In this document: positions 1 through 8,852 of the stretch, piece after piece | Layout: every line of letters begins with the position of its first letter | Position numbering within the stretch: the stretch's first letter is position 1 | NCBI RefSeq assembly: GCF_009659625.1 | Contig: NZ_VOIW01000001.1 | Coordinates: 1,278,990-1,342,989 of the forward strand | Length of the DNA stretch: 64,000 nucleotides | Direction of reading: 5' to 3' | From: Pseudomonas haemolytica | GTDB lineage: Bacteria; Pseudomonadota; Gammaproteobacteria; Pseudomonadales; Pseudomonadaceae | Position numbers and translations under genes: made by a program | Notes under the pieces: generated by a model | Told to the model about the DNA's origin: nothing | The model's input: only the letters and a program-made list of their open reading frames with translations | Databases searched by the model: none

Positions 1-1
1 C

Positions 2-319
2 ATCGGCATCATCGACCACGGCACCATCGTCGAAAATACCAGCATGCGCAGCCTGCTGGGCCAGTTGCATGTGGAAACCTTCCTGCTCGACCTGAAGAAC
101 AATCTGTCGGTTGCGCCGCAGTTGCTCGGTTATCCCAGTCGCCTGCTGGACAGCCATACCCTGGAAGTCCAGGTGGACAAAGCCATGGGCATCACCGCGC
201 TATTTACCCAGTTGGCGGCCCAGAACATTGAAGTGCTGAGCCTGCGTAACAAAACCAATCGCCTTGAGGAGTTGTTCGTGTCCCTGGTGGAGAAAAATCT
301 GGCGAAGGTGGCGGTATGA
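2..319 (+). CDS. ABC-2 type exporter, ATP-binding subunit (3' part only)
   Basis: Reading is open from base 2 to the stop at 319, so the gene starts upstream of the window. The visible first residues (IGIIDHGTIVENTSM) fit the segment after the H-loop of an ABC ATPase, where the nucleotide-binding domain ends. The rest is the regulatory tail typical of drug/lipid/polysaccharide exporter ATPases of the YadG/CcmA kind. Its stop overlaps the start of the permease gene by four bases (ATGA), so the two are translationally coupled. The Walker motifs lie outside the window, so the family call leans on the tail and on the partner gene. Confidence 0.8.
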   Translation: MGIIDHGTIVENTSMRSLLGQLHVETFLLDLKNNLSVAPQLLGYPSRLLDSHTLEVQVDKAMGITALFTQLAAQNIEVLSLRNKTNRLEELFVSLVEKNLAKVAV

Positions 320-1095
320 GTTCCGAACTGCAACCCAACCTCGTCGCGCTGCAAACCATTGTCTATCGCGAAGTTAAGCGCTTTACCCGCATCTGGCCGC
401 AGACCCTGCTGCCGCCGGCGATCACCATGGTTCTGTACTTCGTGATCTTCGGCAACCTGATCGGCCGGCAGATCGGCGACATGGGTGGTTTCACCTACAT
501 GGAGTACATCGTGCCGGGCCTGATCATGATGTCGGTGATCACCAACTCCTACGGCAACGTGGTCTCGAGTTTCTTCGGCAGCAAGTTCCAGCGCTCCATC
601 GAGGAACTGATGGTCTCGCCGGTATCGCCGCACACTATCTTGATCGGCTATACGCTGGGCGGCGTGTTGCGGGGCTTGATGGTGGGGGTGATCGTGACGC
701 TGCTGTCGTTGTTCTTCACCCACCTGCAAGTGCATCACCTTGGGGTCACCATTCTGGTGGTGGTGCTCACGGCGACGATCTTCTCGCTGCTGGGGTTTAT
801 CAACGCCGTTTTTGCACGCAACTTCGATGATATTTCGATTATCCCGACGTTCGTGCTGACGCCGCTGACATACCTGGGCGGGGTGTTCTACTCCATCACC
901 TTGCTGCCGCCGTTCTGGCAGACCGTGTCCCTGGCCAACCCTGTGCTGCATATGGTCAACGCTTTCCGCTACGGTATTTTGGGCGTGTCGGATATCAAGA
1001 TCAGCGTGGCGATCACCTTTATGGTCGTGGCGACCGTGGTGCTGTATTTAGGTTGTGCGCGGTTGCTGGTGAGTGGGCGCGGGATGCGTACGTAA
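316..1095 (+). CDS. ABC-2 type exporter permease (YadH-like)
   Basis: The product has 259 residues and about six hydrophobic segments, with the ABC2_membrane layout. The segment FGNLIGRQIGDMGGFTYMEY and the later PGLIMMSVITNSYGN are typical of YadH/NodJ-like permeases. It should form the membrane channel for the ATPase encoded immediately upstream, with which it overlaps by four bases. The substrate cannot be read from sequence. The gene is followed by a perfect REP palindrome that could also end transcription. Confidence 0.85.
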   Translation: MSSELQPNLVALQTIVYREVKRFTRIWPQTLLPPAITMVLYFVIFGNLIGRQIGDMGGFTYMEYIVPGLIMMSVITNSYGNVVSSFFGSKFQRSIEELMVSPVSPHTILIGYTLGGVLRGLMVGVIVTLLSLFFTHLQVHHLGVTILVVVLTATIFSLLGFINAVFARNFDDISIIPTFVLTPLTYLGGVFYSITLLPPFWQTVSLANPVLHMVNAFRYGILGVSDIKISVAITFMVVATVVLYLGCARLLVSGRGMRT

Positions 1096-1116
1096 ATAGC
1101 GATTCAACGCAGTAAA

Positions 1117-1150
1117 AAATGTGGGAGGGGGCTTGCCCCCTCCCACATTT
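1117..1150. repeat. REP palindrome, possible bidirectional terminator
   Basis: A perfect inverted repeat with 15-base arms (AAATGTGGGAGGGGG) around CTTG. It lies between the 3' ends of the convergent exporter and tetR genes. The sequence is of the GTGGGAGGGGGCTTG type known from P. fluorescens REP elements. A-rich and T-rich flanks make a double-ended terminator role plausible. Confidence 0.85.
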
Positions 1151-1167
1151 GGTTTTGTGTATGACTT

Positions 1168-1707
1168 TTAGACCTGCAGTGCCAGTTCGATCAGCGCATG
1201 CAGTTCTTCAACAGCCAACGGCTGCGCCGAAAACAAAATACGAAACACCGTTGGCGCCGCGAGCAGGTTGATCAAACGGTCCACGCTCGGCGGCGTCTCT
1301 TGCGGATAGCGATCAACAATCGCCTGCAACTGCCCGCTCAGAATGCTCACGCAATACCCCGGTGTCACACTGCATTGCACGTCGCGCATGATATTGCGCC
1401 CTACGTCCGAACTCATCTCATCCAGGTATTGCTCAGCCCATGCTTGCAGGTCGCCGCGCAGGCTGCCGGTGTTGGCCGGCTCGCTGTCCGGGCGCATGCG
1501 CGCCAGGGCCACGTCGGCAAGCAGTACGGAAAGGTCACCCCACCGCCGGTAGATGGTCGACGGTGTAACGCCTGCGCGGGCCGCAATCATCGGCACGGTG
1601 ACGCTGGAGCGCTCATGGGCTTCCAGTAATTCACGCACCGCCGAATGGACGGATTCTTGTACCCGGGCACTACGGCCCCCCGGGCGGAGGCCTTCTTTAA
1701 TCGCCAT
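1168..1707 (-). CDS. TetR-family transcriptional repressor
   Basis: Using the ATG at 1707 gives 179 residues (MAIKEGLRPGGR...). The N-terminal helix-turn-helix reads VTVPMIAARAGVTPSTIYRRWGD, here in two parts: helix 2 is VTVPMIAARAGV and the recognition helix is TPSTIYRRW. The C-terminal half resembles the ligand-binding domain of TetR regulators. The open frame extends 19 codons upstream, but that extension has no family resemblance. The gene is divergent from the MFS carrier gene, the usual arrangement for a repressor and the efflux pump it controls. Confidence 0.85.
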   Translation of the reverse strand: MAIKEGLRPGGRSARVQESVHSAVRELLEAHERSSVTVPMIAARAGVTPSTIYRRWGDLSVLLADVALARMRPDSEPANTGSLRGDLQAWAEQYLDEMSSDVGRNIMRDVQCSVTPGYCVSILSGQLQAIVDRYPQETPPSVDRLINLLAAPTVFRILFSAQPLAVEELHALIELALQV

Positions 1708-1730
1708 GCTTAAAACCTTAACACAAAGAA

Positions 1731-1773
1731 TTTGCTTTAAGCGCCGGCGGGTAGCACACTGCACAAAAGCAAA
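1731..1773. promoter_or_regulatory. Possible TetR operator between tetR-like gene and MFS gene
   Basis: The 90-base divergent gap holds inverted arms TTTGCTTT (1731-1738) and AAAGCAAA (1766-1773), centred between the two start codons. Placement fits an operator serving both promoters. This is a visual match only. Confidence 0.35.
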
Positions 1774-1798
1774 ATATTAGCTTTAGTGGAGCGTGCCC

Positions 1799-2986
1799 AT
1801 GTCCAGCGTCATTTCTCAACGGTCCAGCCTGGCGTTCCTGGTGATCACAGTGCTGACCTTCCTCGCCGCGTCCAGCGCGCCGACGCCGTTGTACCAGGTG
1901 TATCAGGACAACCTGCATTTTTCTGCAGCCATGCTGACGGCCATCTTCGGCGTCTATGCCGTGAGCCTGTTGGCGGCGCTGCTGACCGTAGGGTCGCTTT
2001 CGGATTACCTGGGGCGCAAGCCGGTGATCTTCGCCGCGCTGCTCCTGAATATCGTGGCGATGCTGCTGTTTATCAACGCTGACAGCACCGCCTACCTGCT
2101 TGCCGCACGGGCATTGCAAGGCTTCGCGACCGGGACTGCCACAGCGGTGTTGAGCGCGACGCTGCTCGATACCGACCGCGTGCGCGGCCCGATGCTCAAC
2201 AGCCTTGCGCCGATGCTCGGCATGGCCAGTGGTGGCCTGGGCAGCGGCCTGCTGGTGGAGTTCGCGCCACGGCCGACCCAATTGATCTATTTCACCCTGC
2301 TGGGCTTTATGGTGTTGCAGGCCCTGTATGTCTGGCGCCTGCCTGAAACGGTCAGCCGTATACCGGGGGCCTTGAAGTCCCTGGCGCCAACCCTGCATGT
2401 GCCGCCGCAAGCACGTCGGGCCTTGTGGTTGGCGATGCCGCTGAATGTGGCGGTGTGGGCGCTGGGTGGGTTCGTTTCCTCGCTGGCGCCGTCGTTGGTG
2501 CGAGCCGCGACGGGGTCGACCTCGCATTTGATCGGCGGCGGTCTGGTGGCGGTGGTGACCTTGAGTGGCGCGGTGATGATCTACAGCTTGCGCAACCGTG
2601 CGGCCAACCAGGTCATGCGCCTGTCGGCGGCGCTGCTGGCCGTGGGCGTTGGGTTGCTGCTGGTTGCCGTACAGACCGCCAGCCTGTGGCTGTTTTTTGT
2701 CGCCAGTGTGATTGCCGGTTTTGGTTTCGGCGGCGGTTTCATGGGCAGTGTGCGCAGTATCGTGGGGCTGGCGTTGCCCCATGAGCGGGCGGGCCTGATG
2801 TCAGCGTTTTATGTATTGAGCTACCTGGCATTCTGCGTACCGGCGCTGTTGGCGGGTAACCTCAGCCGAGTATTTGGCCTTATAGCGACCACGGATGGCT
2901 ACGCTGTGGTGCTTATCCTGCTGGCCCTGGGTGCCCTCGGCGGGCTGTTGATGCAAGACGCTGCACGGGCTCGGGCAGCCGCGTGA
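1799..2986 (+). CDS. MFS transporter (drug/metabolite efflux type)
   Basis: The product has about 395 residues and twelve predicted membrane segments. The MFS loop 2-3 signature is visible as LSDYLGRKPVIF. The start at ATG 1799 is preceded by GGAG at 1788-1791, seven bases away; a GTG at 1793 is the alternative. The gene is divergent from a TetR-family repressor, so it is probably an inducible efflux carrier. The substrate is unknown. Confidence 0.85.
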   Translation: MSSVISQRSSLAFLVITVLTFLAASSAPTPLYQVYQDNLHFSAAMLTAIFGVYAVSLLAALLTVGSLSDYLGRKPVIFAALLLNIVAMLLFINADSTAYLLAARALQGFATGTATAVLSATLLDTDRVRGPMLNSLAPMLGMASGGLGSGLLVEFAPRPTQLIYFTLLGFMVLQALYVWRLPETVSRIPGALKSLAPTLHVPPQARRALWLAMPLNVAVWALGGFVSSLAPSLVRAATGSTSHLIGGGLVAVVTLSGAVMIYSLRNRAANQVMRLSAALLAVGVGLLLVAVQTASLWLFFVASVIAGFGFGGGFMGSVRSIVGLALPHERAGLMSAFYVLSYLAFCVPALLAGNLSRVFGLIATTDGYAVVLILLALGALGGLLMQDAARARAAA

Positions 2987-2996
2987 GGGACGTCTA

Positions 2997-3013
2997 TATC
3001 TGCAAAACAGATA
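2997..3013. promoter_or_regulatory. ATC-N9-GAT palindrome upstream of TDT carrier gene
   Basis: TATCTG-CAAAA-CAGATA is an inverted repeat with six-base arms. It contains the ATC-N9-GAT pattern common in LysR-type regulator sites. It lies 85 bases before the start of the TDT-family gene. No LysR gene is adjacent, so the regulator would act from elsewhere. Confidence 0.3.
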
Positions 3014-3097
3014 ACAGTTAGAGATATTACCCGTTATATAGATATTCGATCAGGTTCTATCATGGCTTCAACCTCATGCGAGGAAGAGGATTAACCC

Positions 3098-4246
3098 ATG
3101 ACCTGCTCGACTACTCACCGCTACAAACCGCTTAGTCACCTGGCCCGTCCCCGGGAAGTGATTCGCCAGTTCACCCCGAACTGGTTTGCCGCCACCATGG
3201 GCACCGGCGTGCTGGCGCTGGCCTTGGCCCAGTTGCCGGTCAGCCTGCCAGGCGTGAGCGCTGTCGCTGAGGGCCTGTGGATGTTCACCATCGGCCTGTT
3301 CGTGCTGTTCAGCGTGTTGTATGCCGCCCGCTGGGTGATGTTTTTCCACGAGGCGCGGCGGATCTTCGGGCACTCCACCGTCTCGATGTTCTTCGGCACC
3401 ATTCCCATGGGTCTGGCGACCATTCTCAACGGTCTGCTGCTGTTCGGCCTGCCACGCTGGGGCGGCGATGTGATCCCGCTGGCCGAAGCCCTGTGGTGGC
3501 TGGATGTGGCCATGTCCCTGGCCTGCGGCGTGCTGATCCCATTCATGATGTTCACCCGCCAGGAGCACAGCATCGACCAGATGACCGCCGTTTGGCTGTT
3601 GCCCGTGGTGGCTGCCGAAGTGGCGGCGGCCAGCGGCGGCTTGCTGGCGCCGCACCTGGTGGACGCCCATTCGCAACTGGTGATGCTGGTAACCAGCTAC
3701 GTGCTGTGGGCGTTTTCCCTGCCGGTGGCGTTCAGCATCCTGACGATCCTGATGCTGCGCATGGCCTTGCATAAGTTGCCCCACGCCAATATGGCGGCAT
3801 CGAGCTGGTTGGCGCTGGGCCCTATCGGCACCGGTGCCCTGGGGATGCTGTTACTCGGTGGCGATGCGCCGGCGATCTTTGCCGCCAATGGCCTGGCGAG
3901 TGTTGGTGAAATGGCCCACGGCCTGGGGCTGATTGCAGGTATCACCTTATGGGGCTTCGGCCTGTGGTGGATGCTGATCGCGGTGTTGATCACCTTGCGT
4001 TACCTGCGTGCGGGCATTCCGTTCAACCTCGGCTGGTGGGGCTTTACCTTTCCGCTGGGAGTGTATGCCCTGGCTACGTTGAAACTGGCGAGCGTGTTGC
4101 ATTTGGGGTTCTTCAGCGTATTTGGCACTGTGCTGGTGGTGGCGTTGGCATTGATGTGGTTGATCGTGGCCAAGCGCACGGTGCAGGGTGCCTATAAAGG
4201 CGAGCTTTTTGTTTCGCCATGCATTGCAGGGTTAGGGAATAAGTAA
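3098..4246 (+). CDS. TDT-family transporter (TehA/SLAC1/C4-dicarboxylate carrier type)
   Basis: The product has 382 residues and about ten membrane segments. The N-terminal motif FTPNWFAATMGTGVLAL is characteristic of the tellurite-resistance/dicarboxylate transporter family, which includes TehA, SLAC1 anion channels, Mae1 and the sulfite exporter Ssu1. The start is preceded by the purine-rich GAGGAAGAGG. Such proteins move anions such as malate, sulfite or nitrate; the exact substrate here is not clear. No co-transcribed partner is seen: the next gene starts 57 bases on and is unrelated in function. Confidence 0.82.
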   Translation: MTCSTTHRYKPLSHLARPREVIRQFTPNWFAATMGTGVLALALAQLPVSLPGVSAVAEGLWMFTIGLFVLFSVLYAARWVMFFHEARRIFGHSTVSMFFGTIPMGLATILNGLLLFGLPRWGGDVIPLAEALWWLDVAMSLACGVLIPFMMFTRQEHSIDQMTAVWLLPVVAAEVAAASGGLLAPHLVDAHSQLVMLVTSYVLWAFSLPVAFSILTILMLRMALHKLPHANMAASSWLALGPIGTGALGMLLLGGDAPAIFAANGLASVGEMAHGLGLIAGITLWGFGLWWMLIAVLITLRYLRAGIPFNLGWWGFTFPLGVYALATLKLASVLHLGFFSVFGTVLVVALALMWLIVAKRTVQGAYKGELFVSPCIAGLGNK

Positions 4247-4303
4247 GCAGGATTAGGTAAAGTCGTGGCCTGATCAATAACACGCCACGCAGGAACACGG
4301 ACG

Positions 4304-6178
4304 ATGAGCCACCCCTCGCAATTCACCTTGCTGCGCACGCGGCGCTTCTTGCCGTTTTTCATCACCCAGTTGCTGGGCGCGTTCAACGACAACATCTTCA
4401 AGCAATCGCTGATCCTGGCCATTCTCTACAAGCTCACCATCGACGGTGACCGTTCCATCTGGGTCAACCTGTGCGCCTTGTTGTTTATCCTGCCGTTCTT
4501 CCTGTTCTCGGCGTTGGCCGGGCAATTTGGCGAGAAATTCAACAAGGACGCCTTGATCCGGGCGATCAAGATTGGCGAGATCGTGATCATGGCCGTGGGC
4601 GCGGCGGGCTTCCTGACCAATCATCTGGAACTGATGCTGCTGGCGCTGTTTGCCATGGGCACCCACTCGGCGCTGTTCGGCCCGGTGAAGTACTCGATCA
4701 TGCCCCAGGCCCTGCACGACGATGAGTTGGTCGGCGGCAATGGCCTGGTGGAGATGGGCACGTTCCTGGCGATCCTGGCCGGCACCATTGGCGCCGGGAT
4801 CATGATGTCTTCCACCCATTACGCGCCGGTGGTGGCGGTGGCGATTGTCGGTGTGGCGGTGCTGGGCTACCTGGCCAGCCGCAGCATTCCGCGCGCGGCG
4901 GCTTCTACGCCGCAACTGCGCCTGGACTGGAATATCTTCACCCAGTCCTGGGCGACGTTGCGGATGGGCCTGGGGCAGACCCCGGCGGTCTCACGTTCGA
5001 TTGTCGGCAACTCGTGGTTCTGGTTTGTCGGTGCGATCTACCTCACGCAAATCCCGGCCTACGCCAAGGAATGGTTGTGCGGCGACGAAACCGTAGTGAC
5101 CTTGATCCTCACCGTGTTCTCCGTGGGCATCGCCCTGGGCTCGATGCTCTGCGAAAAACTCTCCGGGCGTAAGGTCGAAATCGGCCTGGTGCCGTTCGGC
5201 TCGTTTGGCCTGACGGTATTCGGCCTGCTGCTGTGGTGGCACTCCGGGGGCTTGCCGCAGAACGTCCAGGCCAACGACTGGCTCGCGGTGCTCAGCTACG
5301 GCCAGGCCTGGTGGGTGTTGTTCGATATCCTTGGCCTCGGTGTGTTTGGCGGCTTCTATATCGTGCCGCTGTACGCGCTGATCCAGTCGCGCACTGCCGA
5401 GAACGAACGGGCGCGGGTGATCGCGGCCAACAATATCCTCAACGCACTGTTCATGGTGGTCTCGGCCATCGTTTCGATCCTGCTGCTGAGCGTGGCCAAG
5501 CTGTCGATCCCCGAGCTGTTCCTGGTGGTGTCGTTGCTCAACATCGCGGTCAACACCTACATCTTCAAGATCGTCCCCGAGTTCACCATGCGCTTCATGA
5601 TCTGGCTGCTCAGCCATTCCATGTACCGTGTCGAGCATCGCAACCTGGAGCAGATTCCCGATGAGGGCGCGGCTTTGCTGGTGTGCAACCACGTGTCGTT
5701 TGTCGATGCGTTGCTGATTGGCGGCGCGGTGCGTCGGCCGATTCGCTTTGTCATGTACTACAAGATCTACCGTTTGCCGGTACTCAACTTTATCTTTCGC
5801 ACCGCAGGGGCGATTCCGATTGCCGGGCGCCATGAGGATATCCAGATCTACGAAAAGGCGTTCTCGCGGATTGCCCAGTACCTGCAGGAAGGCGAGTTGG
5901 TGTGCATCTTCCCGGAAGGCAAGTTGACGGCCGATGGCGAGATGAATGAGTTCCGTGGTGGCGTGACGCGGATCCTGGAGGAGACGCCGGTGCCGGTGAT
6001 CCCGATGGCGCTGCAGGGGTTGTGGGGGAGTTTCTTCAGTCGCGATCCGCACAAGGGCTTCTTTCATCGGATCTGGTCGCGGGTGGTGTTGGTGGCGGGT
6101 GAGCCGATTGGTGTGGAGGCGGCAACGCCTGTGCAGTTGCAGGCTGTGGTGGGTGGTTTGCGAGGGAGTGCCAGGTAG
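4304..6178 (+). CDS. LplT-like MFS transporter fused to PlsC-type acyltransferase
   Basis: The product has 624 residues. Residues about 10-410 form an MFS domain starting RFLPFFITQLLGAFNDNIFK, the hallmark of the lysophospholipid flippase LplT. Residues about 440-615 form a PlsC-type acyltransferase with the catalytic NHVSFVD motif (HX4D) near residue 461 and FPEG near 536. Known relatives flip lyso-phospholipids into the inner leaflet and reacylate them. The acyl-ACP synthetase domain that follows PlsC in the longest Aas-type fusions is absent, so an acyl donor must be supplied by another protein. AGGAA precedes the ATG. Confidence 0.85.
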   Translation: MSHPSQFTLLRTRRFLPFFITQLLGAFNDNIFKQSLILAILYKLTIDGDRSIWVNLCALLFILPFFLFSALAGQFGEKFNKDALIRAIKIGEIVIMAVGAAGFLTNHLELMLLALFAMGTHSALFGPVKYSIMPQALHDDELVGGNGLVEMGTFLAILAGTIGAGIMMSSTHYAPVVAVAIVGVAVLGYLASRSIPRAAASTPQLRLDWNIFTQSWATLRMGLGQTPAVSRSIVGNSWFWFVGAIYLTQIPAYAKEWLCGDETVVTLILTVFSVGIALGSMLCEKLSGRKVEIGLVPFGSFGLTVFGLLLWWHSGGLPQNVQANDWLAVLSYGQAWWVLFDILGLGVFGGFYIVPLYALIQSRTAENERARVIAANNILNALFMVVSAIVSILLLSVAKLSIPELFLVVSLLNIAVNTYIFKIVPEFTMRFMIWLLSHSMYRVEHRNLEQIPDEGAALLVCNHVSFVDALLIGGAVRRPIRFVMYYKIYRLPVLNFIFRTAGAIPIAGRHEDIQIYEKAFSRIAQYLQEGELVCIFPEGKLTADGEMNEFRGGVTRILEETPVPVIPMALQGLWGSFFSRDPHKGFFHRIWSRVVLVAGEPIGVEAATPVQLQAVVGGLRGSAR

Positions 6179-6202
6179 TTTTTGGCGGGTAGTAAAGGCC
6201 CT

Positions 6203-6268
6203 TTCGCGAGCAAGCCCGCTCCCACATTTGGAATGCATTTCAAATGTGGGAGCGGGCTTGCTCGCGAA
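6203..6268. repeat. REPIN-like inverted REP pair
   Basis: TTCGCGAGCAAGCCCGCTCC on the left is matched by its inverse on the right, with CCACATTT/AAATGTGG extending the stem nearly to the centre. The element lies between convergent genes (acyltransferase fusion and guanidinium exporter). It is of the GAGCGGGCTTGCTCGCGAA REP class. Confidence 0.85.
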
Positions 6269-6280
6269 GGGGGTAGTGGA

Positions 6281-6595
6281 TTATGTGCTGATCTTGAGCC
6301 CAACCAATCCACAAATAATCAACGCCACACTCGCCAACCGAAACAACGCCATGGATTCACCAAACAGTATAATCCCGGCGATCACGGTGCCTACGGCACC
6401 CACGCCGGTCCAGATGGCATAGGCGGTGCCCAGCGGCAGTTCCTTCATGGCCAGCCCCAACAGCCCAAGGCTGACGGCCATGGCGGCAATCGTCAGGGCG
6501 GTGGGCAGTGGCTTGCTGAAACCGTCGGTGTATTTCAAACCGACGGCCCAGCCGACTTCAAACAACCCGGCAAAAAACAGAATGATCCAGGACAT
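6281..6595 (-). CDS. gdx: SMR-family guanidinium exporter Gdx (SugE)
   Basis: The product has 104 residues and four membrane helices, the normal SMR length. The first helix carries the essential glutamate in [12 protein letters not shown], and the WTGVGAVGT and [11 protein letters not shown] segments match the SugE/Gdx subgroup rather than EmrE. Known Gdx proteins are guanidinium/H+ antiporters. The upstream guanidine-II riboswitch independently supports this substrate. A GGGAGG ribosome binding site lies seven bases before the ATG. Confidence 0.9.
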   Translation of the reverse strand: MSWIILFFAGLFEVGWAVGLKYTDGFSKPLPTALTIAAMAVSLGLLGLAMKELPLGTAYAIWTGVGAVGTVIAGIILFGESMALFRLASVALIICGLVGLKIST

Positions 6596-6616
6596 GATGA
6601 CCTCCCATCAATAGGC

Positions 6617-6667
6617 GGGGTCGTCCCCTGATTGAGCGCTTGAGAGCGTCGCGAGGTCGTCCCCGCG
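6617..6667 (-). promoter_or_regulatory. Guanidine-II riboswitch (mini-ykkC)
   Basis: On the minus strand two short hairpins each close an ACGA loop: CGCGGGG-ACGA-CCTCGCG (6667-6650) and GGGG-ACGA-CCCC (6628-6617). They are separated by about 20 bases, and the second is followed by GGGAGG and the gdx start. Two GC-rich stems with ACGR loops just before the ribosome binding site are the defining features of the guanidine-II class, in which guanidine binding frees the binding site. Confidence 0.9.
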
Positions 6668-6707
6668 AAGCTTGGTAGAGTGCCGAAAATGGATCAGGCG
6701 ATCAAGG

Positions 6708-7667
6708 TTACGGCGCGGCTTCCAAGGCGCGACGGTCTTCCTTCTCGCTCATACGGCGGAAGTAGGTCGACAGCAAGGCCCCGGAAATATTGTGCCAGAC
6801 ACTGAACAACGCACTGGGCACTGCCGCCAACGGCGAAAAGTGCGCGCTGGCCAACGCAGCGCCCAGCCCTGAGTTCTGCATACCCACTTCCAGGGCCAAC
6901 GACTTGCGTTGCGCCAAGGGCAACTTGAACAGGCGCCCGGTGAAGTAGCCCAGCAGGTAACCGAAGCTGTTATGCAACATCACCACCGCCATGATCAGCA
7001 GGCCCGACTCGGCAATCTTGCCTTGGCTTGCGGCAACCACCGCCGCGACGATGATCACAATGCTGACCACCGACACCAGTGGCAGCACGTCCACCGCATG
7101 GCGAACCCGATCACCCAGCACGCGTTGCGCAACTACGCCGAGCACAATCGGCAGCAGCACCACTTGCAGGATCGACCAGAACAGCTCCATGAACGATACC
7201 GGCAGCCAGGCCGAAGCCAGCAGCCAGATCAGCGCAGGTGTGAGCAGCGGGGCGAGGAGGGTGGTGACGGCGGCAATCGCCACCGACAACGCCAGGTCGC
7301 CCCGGGCCAGCCAGGTCATGACGTTGGAAGACGTGCCGCTTGGGCAACAGCCGACGAGGATCACGCCGACGGCAATTTCCGGCGGCAGTTGGAACGCCTG
7401 GCACAGCAACCACGCCACGCCGGGCATGATCACGAAATGCGCGACCACGCCCAAAGCCACGCGCCACGGATGGCGAGCGACTTCGGCGAAGTCTTCAAGT
7501 TTCAAGGTCAGCCCCATGCCGAACATCACCAGGCCCAGCAGCGGGACGATGGCACTTTTAAGGCCAATGAACCAGCTGGGTTCGAAGAAGGCCAGCACGG
7601 CAAATATCAACACCCAGTAGGCGAAGGTATTGCCGACGAAGCGGCTCAAAGCAGCGAGTGCACGCAT
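6708..7667 (-). CDS. Bile acid:sodium symporter (BASS) family transporter
   Basis: With the ATG at 7667 the product has 319 residues and about ten membrane segments. AAGGA lies just upstream; the open frame runs further up through a REPIN, but that part is not coding. Motifs such as VGCCPSGTSSNVMTWLARGD and LEVGMQNSGLG are the conserved BASS/SBF substrate- and sodium-site segments. Bacterial members carry pantoate, keto acids or bile acids. Nothing nearby points to one of these. Confidence 0.85.
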   Translation of the reverse strand: MRALAALSRFVGNTFAYWVLIFAVLAFFEPSWFIGLKSAIVPLLGLVMFGMGLTLKLEDFAEVARHPWRVALGVVAHFVIMPGVAWLLCQAFQLPPEIAVGVILVGCCPSGTSSNVMTWLARGDLALSVAIAAVTTLLAPLLTPALIWLLASAWLPVSFMELFWSILQVVLLPIVLGVVAQRVLGDRVRHAVDVLPLVSVVSIVIIVAAVVAASQGKIAESGLLIMAVVMLHNSFGYLLGYFTGRLFKLPLAQRKSLALEVGMQNSGLGAALASAHFSPLAAVPSALFSVWHNISGALLSTYFRRMSEKEDRRALEAAP

Positions 7668-7711
7668 GGGGATGTCCTTGTTATTAGATTCTAAAGGTGT
7701 AAATACAATCC

Positions 7712-7805
7712 AATGTGGGAGCGGGCTTGCTCGCGAAAGCGGTGAATCAGTCACCTGATGTATCGACTGATACACCGCGTTCGCGAGCAAGCCCGCTCCC
7801 ACATT
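7712..7805. repeat. REPIN (two inverted REP units)
   Basis: AATGTGGGAGCGGGCTTGCT at the left end and its inverse at the right end enclose a central segment that contains a smaller TGTATCGACTGATACA stem. Ends and spacing fit a mobile REP doublet. It separates the BASS gene start from the rdgC stop. Confidence 0.88.
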
Positions 7806-7821
7806 TTGCTCTTCACACGGT

Positions 7822-8742
7822 TTAGATGCCCTGTGGCGTCTCTTCACCGCCCAGTGCTTCCACCAACGCCGGCAGGAACTCACCGAAGGTCAGCATCATC
7901 AAGGTAAAGCTGGCATCCAGTTGGCCCAGAGCCTCGTCGCCGCCGTCCTGCTCCGCCTGGTCTTGCAGCAGGTCTTCGAACTTCAGGCGCTTGACGGTCA
8001 TCTTGTCGTCGAGCATGAAGGACAGCTTGTCCTGCCACGCCAGGGACAGCTGAGTCACGACCTTGCCGGTGGTCAGGTGCAGCTGGATCTCTTCGCCGGT
8101 CAGGTCCTGGCGTTTGCAGCGCACGATGCCGCCGTCTTCGTGGGTGTCGCGCAGTTCGCATTCGTCGAGGACGAAGAAGTCATCGGCCGGTTTCTGGGTG
8201 GTGACCCAGTCGGTCATGATGGCAGTCGGTGCAGTTTTCACCGTCAGTGGGCGAACGGGCAGGGTGCCGATCACTTCACGCAAGGTCGACAGCAAGTCTT
8301 CGGCGCGCTTGGGGCTGGCCGAGTTGACCAGGATCAGGCCCTGTTTCGGCGCGATGGCGGCAAAGGTCGACGAGCGACGGATAAAGGCACGCGGCAGGAA
8401 GGCCTGGATGATTTCATCCTTGATCTGGTCGCGCTCCTTCTTATAGACCTTGCGCATCTGCTCGGCTTCGATCTCTTCGACTTTCTCTTTAAGTGCATCA
8501 CGCACCACGCTACCCGGCAGGATGCGTTCTTCCTTGCGCGCGGCGATCAGCAGGAAGTCACCGCTGACGTGAACCAGGGGAGCATCTTCACCTTTACCGA
8601 AAGGTGCGACGAAACCGTAAGTGGTCAACTCCTGGCTTGCACAAGGGCGCGCCAGCTTGGTGGCCATGGCCGCTTCCAACGCCTCGGCATCAACAGGCAG
8701 ATCTTGGGTCAGGCGATAGATAAGCAGGTTCTTGAACCACAT
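7822..8742 (-). CDS. rdgC: Recombination-associated protein RdgC
   Basis: The product has 306 residues, the usual RdgC length, and starts [13 protein letters not shown], the family's signature beginning. The start at 8742 has AGGAG upstream; eight upstream codons in frame are not conserved. RdgC is a nucleoid-associated ring-shaped DNA-binding protein that limits RecA activity. It acts in the cytoplasm and is monocistronic here. Confidence 0.95.
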   Translation of the reverse strand: MWFKNLLIYRLTQDLPVDAEALEAAMATKLARPCASQELTTYGFVAPFGKGEDAPLVHVSGDFLLIAARKEERILPGSVVRDALKEKVEEIEAEQMRKVYKKERDQIKDEIIQAFLPRAFIRRSSTFAAIAPKQGLILVNSASPKRAEDLLSTLREVIGTLPVRPLTVKTAPTAIMTDWVTTQKPADDFFVLDECELRDTHEDGGIVRCKRQDLTGEEIQLHLTTGKVVTQLSLAWQDKLSFMLDDKMTVKRLKFEDLLQDQAEQDGGDEALGQLDASFTLMMLTFGEFLPALVEALGGEETPQGI

Positions 8743-8852
8743 GGGGTGAGTTTCTCCTCTATACAAAGGGGGGCATTATTCTCTTGATCACGCCGCAGGC
8801 CAACCCTGCCTAAGCCATTGGAAGGGCTGAAAAAAAAGATTTAAGAAAGTGC

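Noticed and set aside
130..951. Long minus-strand open frame antisense to the ABC exporter genes.
   Set aside because: The translation is rich in His, Gln and Arg with no motif, typical of antisense frames in GC-rich genes; the plus-strand genes are clear ABC exporter components.
4991..6238. 415-codon minus-strand open frame across the acyltransferase fusion.
   Set aside because: Low-complexity His/Arg/Gln composition and full overlap with a well-supported gene on the other strand.
6281..6595. Quaternary ammonium multidrug exporter (EmrE/Qac).
   Set aside because: The Gdx-type motifs and the guanidine-II riboswitch point to guanidinium export instead.
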